Positions 1 through 9,410 of a stretch of 64,000 nt of DNA are shown piece after piece. The stretch is from an uncultured Prevotellaceae bacterium (GTDB lineage Bacteria > Bacteroidota > Bacteroidia > Bacteroidales > Bacteroidaceae): contig CACXIP010000006.1 in the NCBI GenBank assembly GCA_902767775.1, forward strand, positions 124,001 through 188,000, written 5' to 3'. The number at the start of each line of letters is the position of its first letter. Within the stretch, counting starts at the first letter, position 1. The position numbers were made by a program, and so were the translations under genes. The notes below the pieces were generated by a model. It made no database searches. It was not told the DNA's origin and was given only the letters and a program-made list of their open reading frames with translations.

Positions 1-17
1 AGTCAGTAAAATCAAAA

Positions 18-1244
18 ATGCGATGCTTACCTATGTCTATATTCCATAAGTTAAGAGTGCTCATTAAAGACATCGCCTACATTTGGCGGAAGGAGATGCG
101 GCAGGTTATTCGAGACGAGGGCGTGTTTATGTTCTTCATCGTCGTTCCACTTGCCTATCCGCTGCTCTATTCGTGGATTTATAATAACGAGACAGTGCAT
201 GATGTCCCTGTGGCCGTTGTCGATCAGTCGCACTCGCACCTCTCTCGACAGTTTATCCGCGACTGCGACGCTACTCCTGATGTCCATGTGGCATATCATG
301 CAGAGGACCTTGATGAGGCGAAATCACTCGTCAGCCGTCAGTTGGTGAAGGGTATTTACCTTATCCCATCAGACTTCGCCACTCGTATCAATAGGATGGA
401 ACAGGGTGTGGTGAATGTCTACTGCGACATGTCGCTCATGCTTACCTACAAGGCCATCTTCCAAACTGCCATGGCCGTATCGCAGAAGATGGGTAAGGAG
501 ATGCAGGTGAAGTTGTCGGGCAACTACACGAATCGTGAGGACGCCGTCACCGTTCAGCCTTTGGCGTATGATGATATTGCCTTATTCAATCCCTCAGGTG
601 GCTACGGCAGTTGTATTCTGCCGGGTGTGCTGATTCTTATCTTGCAGCAGACACTCGTCCTTGGCATTGGCATGGCTGCGGGCACCACACGTGAGAGAAG
701 CCGATATGGCAACCTCATCCCTGACGACAAGAATTATAAGGGGGTCTATCGTATTGTTGGCGGCAAGGCGCTTTGTTATGCCATGGTCTATGCTGTGATG
801 GCGGCATACCTGACATTGGTCGTTCCAAAGCTTTTCTCCTTCCCCTTGCTTATCAATGGAAAAGACCTGCTGCTCATCATGGTCCCCTATGTCATTGCAT
901 GTATATTCTTCGGAATGACCGTCTCAAGTTTTGTCCGCTATCGTGAGAATGTGATGCTCATCATGGTATTCGTCTCTGTGCCACTCCTCTTCCTTAGTGG
1001 CGTGTCGTGGCCGCAGAGCAATATTCCCTCTTTTTGGCGCGGTGTGTCGTGGCTGTTCCCCAGCACGTTTGGCATCAGGGCTTATGTCAGGATGAACTCC
1101 ATGGGGGCCTCGTTCAATCAGGTGTTGCCCGAGGTACGTTATATGTGGATTCAGGCTGCTGTCTATCTCAGCCTCGCTTGCTTGGTTTATCGATATCAGT
1201 TCTATCTGTCGCACCGTATGGCAAAAAAAGCTGAAAAGGCATAA
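18..1244 (+). CDS. ABC-2 type transporter permease
   Basis: This is a 408-residue inner-membrane permease of the ABC-2 (drug/lipid export) family. A first hydrophobic helix lies at about residues 36-54, followed by a long extracytoplasmic stretch to about residue 195 and then a block of helices from about 198 to 395, the usual shape of the large-loop ABC-2 subgroup. No ATPase gene is in the window, so its partner is probably upstream. Bases 1-9 read as two codons plus a TAA in another frame, which may be the tail of the preceding gene. ATG 33 is an alternative start. The RND efflux operon begins 53 bp downstream, so the two export systems may be co-transcribed. The family is clear; the substrate is not. 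Confidence 0.85.
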   Translation: MRCLPMSIFHKLRVLIKDIAYIWRKEMRQVIRDEGVFMFFIVVPLAYPLLYSWIYNNETVHDVPVAVVDQSHSHLSRQFIRDCDATPDVHVAYHAEDLDEAKSLVSRQLVKGIYLIPSDFATRINRMEQGVVNVYCDMSLMLTYKAIFQTAMAVSQKMGKEMQVKLSGNYTNREDAVTVQPLAYDDIALFNPSGGYGSCILPGVLILILQQTLVLGIGMAAGTTRERSRYGNLIPDDKNYKGVYRIVGGKALCYAMVYAVMAAYLTLVVPKLFSFPLLINGKDLLLIMVPYVIACIFFGMTVSSFVRYRENVMLIMVFVSVPLLFLSGVSWPQSNIPSFWRGVSWLFPSTFGIRAYVRMNSMGASFNQVLPEVRYMWIQAAVYLSLACLVYRYQFYLSHRMAKKAEKA

Positions 1245-1297
1245 AGGCAAGTCGGATTAAATAATTTCCAAGAAACTAAATTTAATAATTTAAAATT

Positions 1298-2479
1298 ATG
1301 GTTATAATGAAACGGGAAGATTTGAACAAATTATTATGCATGCTCACATTGATTGTTGGGCTGGTATCATGTGGGATTGATATTCCCAAGGAAGTTCCTT
1401 CGTCATTTGAGACGATAAAGGTTGAGGAGTCCGATATTGTATTTCCCATGAAATTCAGTGCGAAGTTGAAGGGACAGTCTGATGTGACGATTTCGCCTCA
1501 GGTGAGTGGTCAGTTGATGAAAATCTGTGTGACCGAGGGTCAGCAGGTGAGCAAAGGACAGACGCTGTTCATCATCGACTCCCGCAATGCCCAGCATGAG
1601 GTCGAGGCTGCCCAAGCCAACCTTCAGGCAGCTCAGGCTAATCTCTTGGCTGCTGAAGCGCAGGCCAACAGTGCCAAATTGGAGTATGAGAGCAACAAAA
1701 ACCTGTTCGACAAGAAGATTGTGAGCAGTTATATGCTTGAGAACTCATTGAACAGCTACAAGCAGGCACAGGCTGCTGTCAGTCAGGCCAAGGCTTCCAT
1801 CACACAGGCACAGTCGTCGGTCAATCGTGCTAAGGTCAATCTCGGTTTCTGCACCATTTCTTCACCGGTCTCCGGTGTCATCGGTGAGATTCCAGTCTTC
1901 GCAGGCGACCAGGTGTCACCGATGACCCAACTGACCGTCGTCAGCGGCAACCAGCAGATGGAAGCATGGTTCTCTATTGCGGAAACCATCTTGGAGTCTG
2001 GGATTTCATCGGGAATGAAACATTCTGATATGACTGCCCACTTGGCTTCACTTCCCGACGTGAGTCTGGTGATGAAGAATGGCACGGAGTATCCTTATAA
2101 GGGCCGCATCACCAGTCTCACGGGTATGGTGGATGCCGCCACTGGTTCGCTGATTTGCAAAGCCACGTTCCCCAACCCCAAAGGACAACTCTTTTCGGGT
2201 GCCCAATGCACCGTTGTGCTGCCTATCAGCCAAAGTCATGTGATGGTGGTGCCTCAGACAGCCGTCGTGCGTCTGCAGGACAAGACATTGGTCTACAAAG
2301 TGATGCCTGACAGCACAGCCAAGGCTATCACTGTGACGACTACGGATGCGGGCAATGGCAAGGATGTCATCATCAATACCGGACTCGGAGAAGGCGACTG
2401 TATCGTGTCTGTTGGAGCCAACAACGTGCAGGAAGGTCAAAAGGTGGTGTTCCGTGCTGGAGAGGAAATCAAGAATTAA
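1298..2479 (+). CDS. RND efflux membrane fusion protein (lipoprotein)
   Basis: Periplasmic adaptor of the AcrA/MexA family, linking the inner-membrane pump to the outer-membrane channel. The N-terminus is a lipoprotein signal with the lipobox LVSC (Cys 25). A biotinyl-lipoyl-like half (VSGQLMKICVTEGQQVSKGQ) precedes an Ala/Gln-rich alpha-helical hairpin at about residues 100-180, then the second lipoyl half (SPVSGVIGEIPVFAGDQV) and the beta-barrel and membrane-proximal domains. At 393 residues the length is normal. ATG 1307 is an alternative start. It lies 3 bp before the pump gene and forms the first gene of a three-gene RND operon. Confidence 0.95.
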   Translation: MVIMKREDLNKLLCMLTLIVGLVSCGIDIPKEVPSSFETIKVEESDIVFPMKFSAKLKGQSDVTISPQVSGQLMKICVTEGQQVSKGQTLFIIDSRNAQHEVEAAQANLQAAQANLLAAEAQANSAKLEYESNKNLFDKKIVSSYMLENSLNSYKQAQAAVSQAKASITQAQSSVNRAKVNLGFCTISSPVSGVIGEIPVFAGDQVSPMTQLTVVSGNQQMEAWFSIAETILESGISSGMKHSDMTAHLASLPDVSLVMKNGTEYPYKGRITSLTGMVDAATGSLICKATFPNPKGQLFSGAQCTVVLPISQSHVMVVPQTAVVRLQDKTLVYKVMPDSTAKAITVTTTDAGNGKDVIINTGLGEGDCIVSVGANNVQEGQKVVFRAGEEIKN

Positions 2480-2482
2480 ACT

Positions 2483-5400
2483 ATGAAGAACAACATATTC
2501 ATCAACAGATATGTGATGGCGTGCGCCATCAGTATCGTCATAGCTTTGGTAGGCTATATCTGCATGAACAGCCTGCCCATCGAGCAATACCCGAACATCG
2601 CGCCGCCCACCGTGCGCGTATCGACCACATATACAGGTGCCGATGCCAATACGATTATGAAGTCTGTGGTGCAACCATTGGAGGAGAACATCAATGGTGT
2701 GCCCGACATGACCTATATAACCTCGACTGCCAGCTCGTCCGGTGATGTGTCCATAGTGGTTTACTTCAAACAGGGCACCGACCCCGACATTGCTGCTGTG
2801 AATGTGCAGAACCGTGTGACCAGGGCCACAGCACTGCTTCCGGCTGAAGTGACGAAGGTCGGCGTGCAGGTGTTCAAGATGCAAAGCAACATACTGCAGA
2901 TAGGTGCCTTGAGAAGTGTTGACGGCAAGTACGACGACGACTTCGTTGCCAACTACATCGATATCAACGTGAAACCACGACTGATGCGTATCACCGGTGT
3001 GGGCGATGTGATGAGCCTCGGCAACACCTATGCGCTGCGTATCTGGATGAAACCCGATGTGATGGCGCAGTATGGTCTGGAGCCAAATGACGTATTTGCA
3101 GCCATCAGTGGTCAGAGTTTTGTTGCGGCTACTGGTTCATTGGGCGCCCAATCGGAGAACAACTACCAGTACACGATGGAATATAAGGGTACGTTAAAGT
3201 CCATCGAGGAATTCAATGAAATCGTGCTGCGCACCAGCGACAGCGGACATCTGCTTCACCTGAGCGACGTGGCCGACGTGGAAATTGGTGCCATGAGCTA
3301 CAGCTTCTTGTCGAACATCAACGGCAAGCCCGGCACCATCTTCATGGTGTTCCAGGCTCCTGGTGCCAATGCTACGGAGGTTAATGCCCGCATCGATAAG
3401 TTATATGAGGAACTGAAGCCGATTATGCCGGCAGGACTGGAATTCGTCAAACTCGAAACCTCCGACGACTTCCTCTATGCTGCCATCGGCAACGTGGTGG
3501 AGACACTCATCATCGCCATCATCTTGGTGATTCTCGTCGTGTTCTTCTTCCTGCAGAACTTCAAGGCAACGATTATACCGTCTATTTCGATTATCGTGTC
3601 GTTGTTGGGAACGTTCGCCATCGTGTCGTTGGCGGGCTTCTCGTTGAACATTTTGACGCTATTTGCATTGGTGCTGGCTATCGGTACGGTGGTGGACGAC
3701 GCCATCGTGGTGGTCGAGGCTGTGATGGCGAAGATGGAGGGAGGCATCACTGATGCCAAGCGCGCCACCCGTGAGGCGATGAGCGATGTGTCTGTGGCAG
3801 TCATCTCATGTACGTTGGTTTTCATGGCTGTGTTCATCCCCGTGGCTTTCATGCCAGGAACCTCGGGCTCGTTCTTCACGCAGTTTGGTGTCACCATCGC
3901 CTCAGCTGTCGGTCTGTCATGTGTGTCGGCACTGACACTATGTCCCGCCCTTTGTGCCATCATGCTGAAAGTGACAGAAAAGAAAGATGAACGAAAGAGT
4001 CTTACTTATTATACGAAGAAGGCATACACTGCCAGTTATAACGCTATATATAATAAATATAGCAAGGCTGTGCAAAAGTTCATCAAACGCCCCATCTTGG
4101 CATGGGGCCTGCTGGCCGTTGCTGCCGTGCTGCTTATTTTCTTCATGAAAAACCTGCCGTCAGGCCTCGTGCCTCAGGAGGACCAAGGCGTTATTCTCGC
4201 AGAGGTTCGTGTGCCGGAGGGAACAACACTCCACGAGACTCGTGAGATTGTGAAAAAAGTGGAGGAGAAGGTGAAGGATATCCCCGAAATGGAGAGCTTT
4301 GCCACGGCTTGTGGTTATGGTTTGATGTCGGGTTCCGGTTCCAACTATGCCACGATGATTATCCGCCTGAAACCTTGGGAGGAGCGTGAGGGCTTCAACC
4401 ACTATGTCGACCTGGTCATCGGCCGCTTGTATTTTGCCTGCAAGGATATCAAGGAAGTGCAGGTGATGCCTTTCCAGCTGCCGCAGGTGCCCGGATACGG
4501 TTCCAACAACAGCGTCAACCTGGTATTGCAGGATTTGAACGATGGCGACCTGTCGGAGTTTGCCAAGTTGGCCAACAATTTCCTGACCAAGCTCGGTGAG
4601 CGTCCTGAAATCAGCATGGCAATGACTTCTTACTCAGAGCGTTTCCCCAAATATCAGGTCAATGTCGATGCTACCCATTGCGACCGCGCCGGTGTCTCGC
4701 CCGCTTCTGTGCTGAGGACGTTGGGTGCCTACTGCGGCGGTTCTTATGTGGGCAACTACAACCAGTTTGGCAAGGTCTATCGCATCATGGCCAGTGCCTC
4801 GCCCGAGTACCGTCTCGACCCATCATCGCTGAACAATATCTTTGTAAGGGTGCGTGGTGGCAAGATGGCACCCATCTCTGAGTTTGTCTCGCTGAAGGAG
4901 ATTGTCGGTACATCGAATGTCGAGCACTTCAACCTATTCCAAAGCATCACCTGTTTTGTGCAGGCTGCGGGTGGCTATACAGAGGGCGATGCCCACAAGG
5001 CCATCGCTGAGGTGTTCAAGGAGACCATGCCCAAAGGATACAGTTACGAGTACAGTGGCATGTCACGTGAATTGGAGGAGGCTTCCGGTTCTAACACCAC
5101 AGCCCTCATCTATATCATCTGCGTCATTCTCATCTACCTTATCCTCGCATCGCTCTACAACTCATGGTTCACACCGTGGGCCGTGCTGTTGAGTGTGCCG
5201 TTCGGACTGATGGGAGCCTTTGTCTGTGCCTATCTGGGTTCACTTCTCCATCTGCCGGGCATGGACAATAATATCTACTTGCAGACTGGTGTCATCATGT
5301 TGATTGGCTTGCTCTCAAAGACGGCTATCTTGATTACGGAATTTGCCTCCGAGCGCCGTGCCCAGGGCATGAGCATACGCGATGCCGCCTTCGAGGCTTG

Positions 5401-5659
5401 CAAGGAGCGTCTGCGCCCCATCCTGATGACGGTGTTCACCATGATTGCCGGTATGATTCCGCTCATCATTGAGGGTGGTGCCGGTGCAAATGGCAACCGT
5501 GCCCTCGCCCTTGGCGTTGTCGGCGGTATGACCGTTGGAACCATCGCCCTGCTCTTCGTTGTTCCAGTATTCTTCATCGTGTTCCAAAGATTGCATGAGA
5601 AGTTCCAGGGGACGGAAGTGAAAAATGAAGTAGTTGAATTAAAAAATGAAGAATCATGA
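2483..5659 (+). CDS. RND multidrug efflux pump, HAE1 (AcrB-like) family
   Basis: Inner-membrane proton-driven pump of 1058 residues, the expected size for the hydrophobe/amphiphile efflux family. The start NNIFINRYVMACAISIVIAL is the typical first helix. Asp 405 and Asp 406 in GTVVDDAIVVVE match the paired proton-relay aspartates of AcrB helix 4, and the lysine in LLSKTAILITEF matches the helix 10 lysine. Two periplasmic porter and docking halves are present (about residues 30-335 and 555-860). It is tightly packed between its adaptor (3 bp upstream) and its outer-membrane channel (4 bp overlap), which shows a complete tripartite exporter. The drug range cannot be read from sequence. Confidence 0.97.
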   Translation: MKNNIFINRYVMACAISIVIALVGYICMNSLPIEQYPNIAPPTVRVSTTYTGADANTIMKSVVQPLEENINGVPDMTYITSTASSSGDVSIVVYFKQGTDPDIAAVNVQNRVTRATALLPAEVTKVGVQVFKMQSNILQIGALRSVDGKYDDDFVANYIDINVKPRLMRITGVGDVMSLGNTYALRIWMKPDVMAQYGLEPNDVFAAISGQSFVAATGSLGAQSENNYQYTMEYKGTLKSIEEFNEIVLRTSDSGHLLHLSDVADVEIGAMSYSFLSNINGKPGTIFMVFQAPGANATEVNARIDKLYEELKPIMPAGLEFVKLETSDDFLYAAIGNVVETLIIAIILVILVVFFFLQNFKATIIPSISIIVSLLGTFAIVSLAGFSLNILTLFALVLAIGTVVDDAIVVVEAVMAKMEGGITDAKRATREAMSDVSVAVISCTLVFMAVFIPVAFMPGTSGSFFTQFGVTIASAVGLSCVSALTLCPALCAIMLKVTEKKDERKSLTYYTKKAYTASYNAIYNKYSKAVQKFIKRPILAWGLLAVAAVLLIFFMKNLPSGLVPQEDQGVILAEVRVPEGTTLHETREIVKKVEEKVKDIPEMESFATACGYGLMSGSGSNYATMIIRLKPWEEREGFNHYVDLVIGRLYFACKDIKEVQVMPFQLPQVPGYGSNNSVNLVLQDLNDGDLSEFAKLANNFLTKLGERPEISMAMTSYSERFPKYQVNVDATHCDRAGVSPASVLRTLGAYCGGSYVGNYNQFGKVYRIMASASPEYRLDPSSLNNIFVRVRGGKMAPISEFVSLKEIVGTSNVEHFNLFQSITCFVQAAGGYTEGDAHKAIAEVFKETMPKGYSYEYSGMSRELEEASGSNTTALIYIICVILIYLILASLYNSWFTPWAVLLSVPFGLMGAFVCAYLGSLLHLPGMDNNIYLQTGVIMLIGLLSKTAILITEFASERRAQGMSIRDAAFEACKERLRPILMTVFTMIAGMIPLIIEGGAGANGNRALALGVVGGMTVGTIALLFVVPVFFIVFQRLHEKFQGTEVKNEVVELKNEES

Positions 5660-7092
5660 CAAGAATACTGAAAAGGGTTTTCACTGCTGCCAGCATCATT
5701 CTTTTGCTTACTGCCTGCAGTGCATTAAAAGAGATGCGTGGCACATATGAGCCAAAGGAAAATATACCTGACAATATTTATGGCATAGGGAAGGATATCA
5801 ACGAGGCTTCCACCAATGGTTCTATGGCCGAGTTGTCATGGCGGGAGTTCTTCACCGACCCGTTGTTGCAACAACTTATCGAGCAGGTTTTGGCCAACAA
5901 CACCGACCTCAACTCTGCCCGTATCGCCATTGAGAAGAGCGAGGCTTCACTGAAAGCCGCCAAGTTGGCTTACCTGCCATCACTCTACTTCTCTCCGTCA
6001 GGCACATTGTCGAGTTTTGACTTCCAACCAGTCAGCAAGACCTACAACATGCCGCTTCAGCTCAGCATGGACATCGATGCCTTCGGTTCCATTACCAACA
6101 AGAAGCGCGCTGCCAATGCTGTGCTCCTGCAGTCGCAGGTGCGTGAGGAATCCGTGCGTGCCAATCTTATCTCCACAGTGGCACAACAGTATTATATGCT
6201 GCAGGTGCTCGACCGACAGTTGGAGATACTGACCGCTACCGACAGTCTGTGGAACGCATCTTTGGAGACGGAGAAGACGCTGTGGGAAAACGGAAAGGTT
6301 TATTCCACTGCCGTCAACCAATTGGAGTCTTCATACCTCAATGTGAAGACACAGATTGTGGATACACGACGCAACATACGCGGTGTGGAGAATACCATCA
6401 GCCGTATGCTGGCTGATGCGCCTCAGCACATCAAGCGCAGCCGGTGGGGTAGTTCTGCCCTGCCGGAGCATCCGGATTACTCCACCGGACAAAGGATGTT
6501 CGATACGAAGTTCATCCAGATAGGTGTTCCTGCTGAAATGTTGCAACATCGCCCCGACATCCGTCTGGCCAATTTTGCCATGGAGGAGGCATTCTATAAT
6601 ACTCAGGCTGCACGTGCGGCTTTCTTCCCCAGCATTACGCTGCAGGGTGTAGCCGGATGGACCAACAGTGCAGGAAGCATGGTGGTGAACCCAGGAAAAA
6701 TCTTGCTCAATGCGGTCGCCTCACTCTCACAGCCCATCTTTGCACGTGGCAAACTCAAGTCCAGTCATAAGATTGCCCAACTCACAGAGCAGGACTTGCA
6801 GCGTAAGTATGTGCAGACGGTCATCAATGCAGGCAACCAGGTCAATGAGGCATTGGCCGACTGTCAGGCAGCACGTGAGAAGCACGCCTATTACCACAGG
6901 CAGGTGGATGTACTCCACGAAGCCTATATCGGCACTCACGAACTGATGGACAACGGCAAGTCCAACTATCTTGAGGTGCTCACCGCACAGGAGACGCTGC
7001 TCAATGCCCAACTCAGTGAGGCCATGAACATGTACAACGGTGCCAAGGCGGTCATTGCTCTCTATATCGCCCTCGGAGGTGCCACGAAGTAA
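5656..7092 (+). CDS. Outer-membrane efflux channel lipoprotein (TolC/NodT family)
   Basis: A 478-residue outer-membrane factor of the RND system. The lipobox LLTAC places the acylated Cys at residue 21. Two OEP repeats follow (about residues 65-255 and 290-475), with the usual alpha-helical heptads and the family phrases ELSWREFFTDPLLQQLIEQ and RPDIRLANFAMEEAFYNTQA. The start codon overlaps the pump stop by 4 bp (ATGA), so the two are translationally coupled. The gene completes the adaptor-pump-channel operon. Confidence 0.95.
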   Translation: MTRILKRVFTAASIILLLTACSALKEMRGTYEPKENIPDNIYGIGKDINEASTNGSMAELSWREFFTDPLLQQLIEQVLANNTDLNSARIAIEKSEASLKAAKLAYLPSLYFSPSGTLSSFDFQPVSKTYNMPLQLSMDIDAFGSITNKKRAANAVLLQSQVREESVRANLISTVAQQYYMLQVLDRQLEILTATDSLWNASLETEKTLWENGKVYSTAVNQLESSYLNVKTQIVDTRRNIRGVENTISRMLADAPQHIKRSRWGSSALPEHPDYSTGQRMFDTKFIQIGVPAEMLQHRPDIRLANFAMEEAFYNTQAARAAFFPSITLQGVAGWTNSAGSMVVNPGKILLNAVASLSQPIFARGKLKSSHKIAQLTEQDLQRKYVQTVINAGNQVNEALADCQAAREKHAYYHRQVDVLHEAYIGTHELMDNGKSNYLEVLTAQETLLNAQLSEAMNMYNGAKAVIALYIALGGATK

Positions 7093-7116
7093 AATATGTA
7101 ACCCTCATTACAACTC

Positions 7117-9369
7117 ATGTCAGAACTGGAGCCACTGATAGCGGACCTTGCGCTTATACTTATCTGTGCCGGAGCCATGACGCTGCTCTTCAAACGGTTG
7201 AAGCAGCCTGTGGTATTGGGCTACATCGTCGCAGGATTCATCGCCTCGCCTAATATGCCTTACATGCCCAGCGTCACCGACCTTGACGGCATACATCTTT
7301 GGAGCGAGATAGGTGTCATCTTCCTGCTCTTTGCGCTCGGTCTGGAGTTCTCGTTCAAGAAGATTCTGAAAATGGGTGCAGCCCCCATAGTCGCAGCCTG
7401 CTCCATCATCCTCGGGATGATGCTGGTAGGGGCTTTCACTGGCCATGCCTTTGGGTGGAAATCAATGGACTGCATCTATCTGGGTGGTATGTTGGCGATG
7501 TCATCCACCACCATTATTTTTAAGGCTTTTGATGACATGGGACTGCGCCAGCAGCGTTTTGCAGGATTGGTGCTCAGTGTCCTCATCATCGAGGATATCC
7601 TTGCCATCGTTCTCATGGTGATGCTCTCCACATTGGCTGTCAGCAAGGAGTTTGAGGGCACGCAGATGCTGATGAGCATTCTGAAACTGGTGTTTTTCCT
7701 CATTCTCTGGTTTGTCGTAGGTATCTATCTCATCCCGTTGTTGCTGAAGAAGACGAAGTCTCTGATGAGTGACGAGACATTGCTCATCACTTCGTTGGCG
7801 CTTTGCTTTGGCATGGTGGTTATTGCATCTGCCGTAGGTTTCTCTGCGGCTTTTGGCGCTTTCATCATGGGCAGCATCATGGCGGAGACCATTGAGGCTG
7901 AGAAGATAGAGCATCTTGTGAATCCTGTCAAAGACCTGTTTGGAGCCATCTTCTTCGTTTCCGTAGGTATGATGGTGGATGTGGCACTTATCGTGCAGTA
8001 TATCGTGCCTATCCTCTGCATCGTCGCCGCCATCATGCTGGGACAGACGGTGCTGAGCACGGGTGGATTTCTGCTCGCAGGCCAGCCCCTGAAAACCGCC
8101 ATGCAGTGTTCTTTCTCCCTGACACAGATTGGTGAGTTCGCATTCATCCTCGCTACGCTGGGCACATCTCTGGGTGTCACCAGTGATTTCCTCTATCCTA
8201 TTGTCGTTGCCGTATCGGTGTTCACCACGTTCACCACTCCTTATATGATTCGTCTTGCCGAGCCAGCCTATGGATTCCTTTCCCGTGTCCTGCCGTCATC
8301 GTTGATGGTGAGGTTGGAGCGCTACGCATCCACGGAGCCGGATGTTGTCGGACAGACCAGTCATTGGCGCAACTATCTCAAGCAGGTGGCTGTCATCGTC
8401 ATGATTTACAGTGTGCTCTGTATGGCTATTATCGCATTGGTGCTGTATTTCGGTGAACCGCTCCTCGCCCGTCTGCTTGCCCATCCGTGGTGCGAGATTG
8501 CTGCGGCTGTTCTGGCTATCATGCTGATTTCGCCCTTCCTGCGTTCGCTGATGCTGAAACACCAAGGAACAGAGTTTCGGACACTATGGAATGACAACCA
8601 CTTCAACCGTGCTCCACTGGTGGCGGTGCAGTTGTTGCGATTTGTCTTGGGAGCCGCCTTCGTGAGCTATATCCTCGGTCACACTGTCAATTGGAACAGC
8701 ATATTGGGTATCTTCACCGTCATCGCAGTAGTGTTCGTGATTATCTTCTCAAGGCGGTTGCGGAAGGAGAGCGACAAATTGGAACAGACATTCAATGCCA
8801 ATCTTACACAGCGCGAACGGCAACAGGCTGAGCAGCCTCAGTTTATGAAAGGACTGGTGGAGCGCGACATCCATCTTTCTACTTTTATTGTTCCCATTGG
8901 AATAGAGTGGGGTGGACACTCGCTTGCAGAACTGGCTCTGGGAAAACGATATGGTGTTCAGGTGGCTGGCATCCAGCGCGGACAGCAGCGTATCAATATC
9001 CCGTCGGCCAATACCCTCATCCTTCCCGGCGACCGTCTGCAGGTCATCGGTTCCGACAAGCAGTTGGCTGAGTTCGGGCATACAATGGAAACCATGAGTG
9101 CCGAGGCTGCTCTTTTGGAAACCCCACAGGAAATGAAGCTCCGCCGACTCGTGCTTTCCCCCAACTCCCCATTCGTGGGTAAAAACATTAAGGAGAGCGG
9201 CATCCGAGACCATTATCAATGCCTCATCGTCGGAGTTGAGATAAATGGTGAGGAGGGACTTCTCACACCCGACCCCATGCAGCAACTGCTTGCTGGCGAC
9301 ATTATCTGGGTTGTAGGCGAAGAGGCCAATATCGCTGAGTTGGAAAGCCTGAGGCATATCGCTGATTGA
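7117..9369 (+). CDS. CPA2 monovalent cation/proton antiporter with two RCK_C domains
   Basis: A 750-residue membrane protein of the KefB/YbaL-like CPA2 family, probably exchanging K+ or Na+ for protons. The N-terminal exchanger domain (about residues 5-390) has the family phrases PVVLGYIVAGFIASPN and FLLFALGLEFSFKKILKMG. Further hydrophobic helices lie at about 420-550. Two consecutive RCK_C (TrkA-C) domains close the protein: about 595-665 (GHSLAELALGKRYGVQVAGI) and about 675-745. No RCK_N nucleotide-binding domain is seen, so gating probably depends on a ligand of the RCK_C pair. It begins 24 bp after the efflux channel gene and may be read with it, but its role is separate. Confidence 0.9.
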   Translation: MSELEPLIADLALILICAGAMTLLFKRLKQPVVLGYIVAGFIASPNMPYMPSVTDLDGIHLWSEIGVIFLLFALGLEFSFKKILKMGAAPIVAACSIILGMMLVGAFTGHAFGWKSMDCIYLGGMLAMSSTTIIFKAFDDMGLRQQRFAGLVLSVLIIEDILAIVLMVMLSTLAVSKEFEGTQMLMSILKLVFFLILWFVVGIYLIPLLLKKTKSLMSDETLLITSLALCFGMVVIASAVGFSAAFGAFIMGSIMAETIEAEKIEHLVNPVKDLFGAIFFVSVGMMVDVALIVQYIVPILCIVAAIMLGQTVLSTGGFLLAGQPLKTAMQCSFSLTQIGEFAFILATLGTSLGVTSDFLYPIVVAVSVFTTFTTPYMIRLAEPAYGFLSRVLPSSLMVRLERYASTEPDVVGQTSHWRNYLKQVAVIVMIYSVLCMAIIALVLYFGEPLLARLLAHPWCEIAAAVLAIMLISPFLRSLMLKHQGTEFRTLWNDNHFNRAPLVAVQLLRFVLGAAFVSYILGHTVNWNSILGIFTVIAVVFVIIFSRRLRKESDKLEQTFNANLTQRERQQAEQPQFMKGLVERDIHLSTFIVPIGIEWGGHSLAELALGKRYGVQVAGIQRGQQRINIPSANTLILPGDRLQVIGSDKQLAEFGHTMETMSAEAALLETPQEMKLRRLVLSPNSPFVGKNIKESGIRDHYQCLIVGVEINGEEGLLTPDPMQQLLAGDIIWVVGEEANIAELESLRHIAD

Positions 9370-9410
9370 GACGACATACTAATAAACTATGATGTTGACA
9401 TCAACAATTG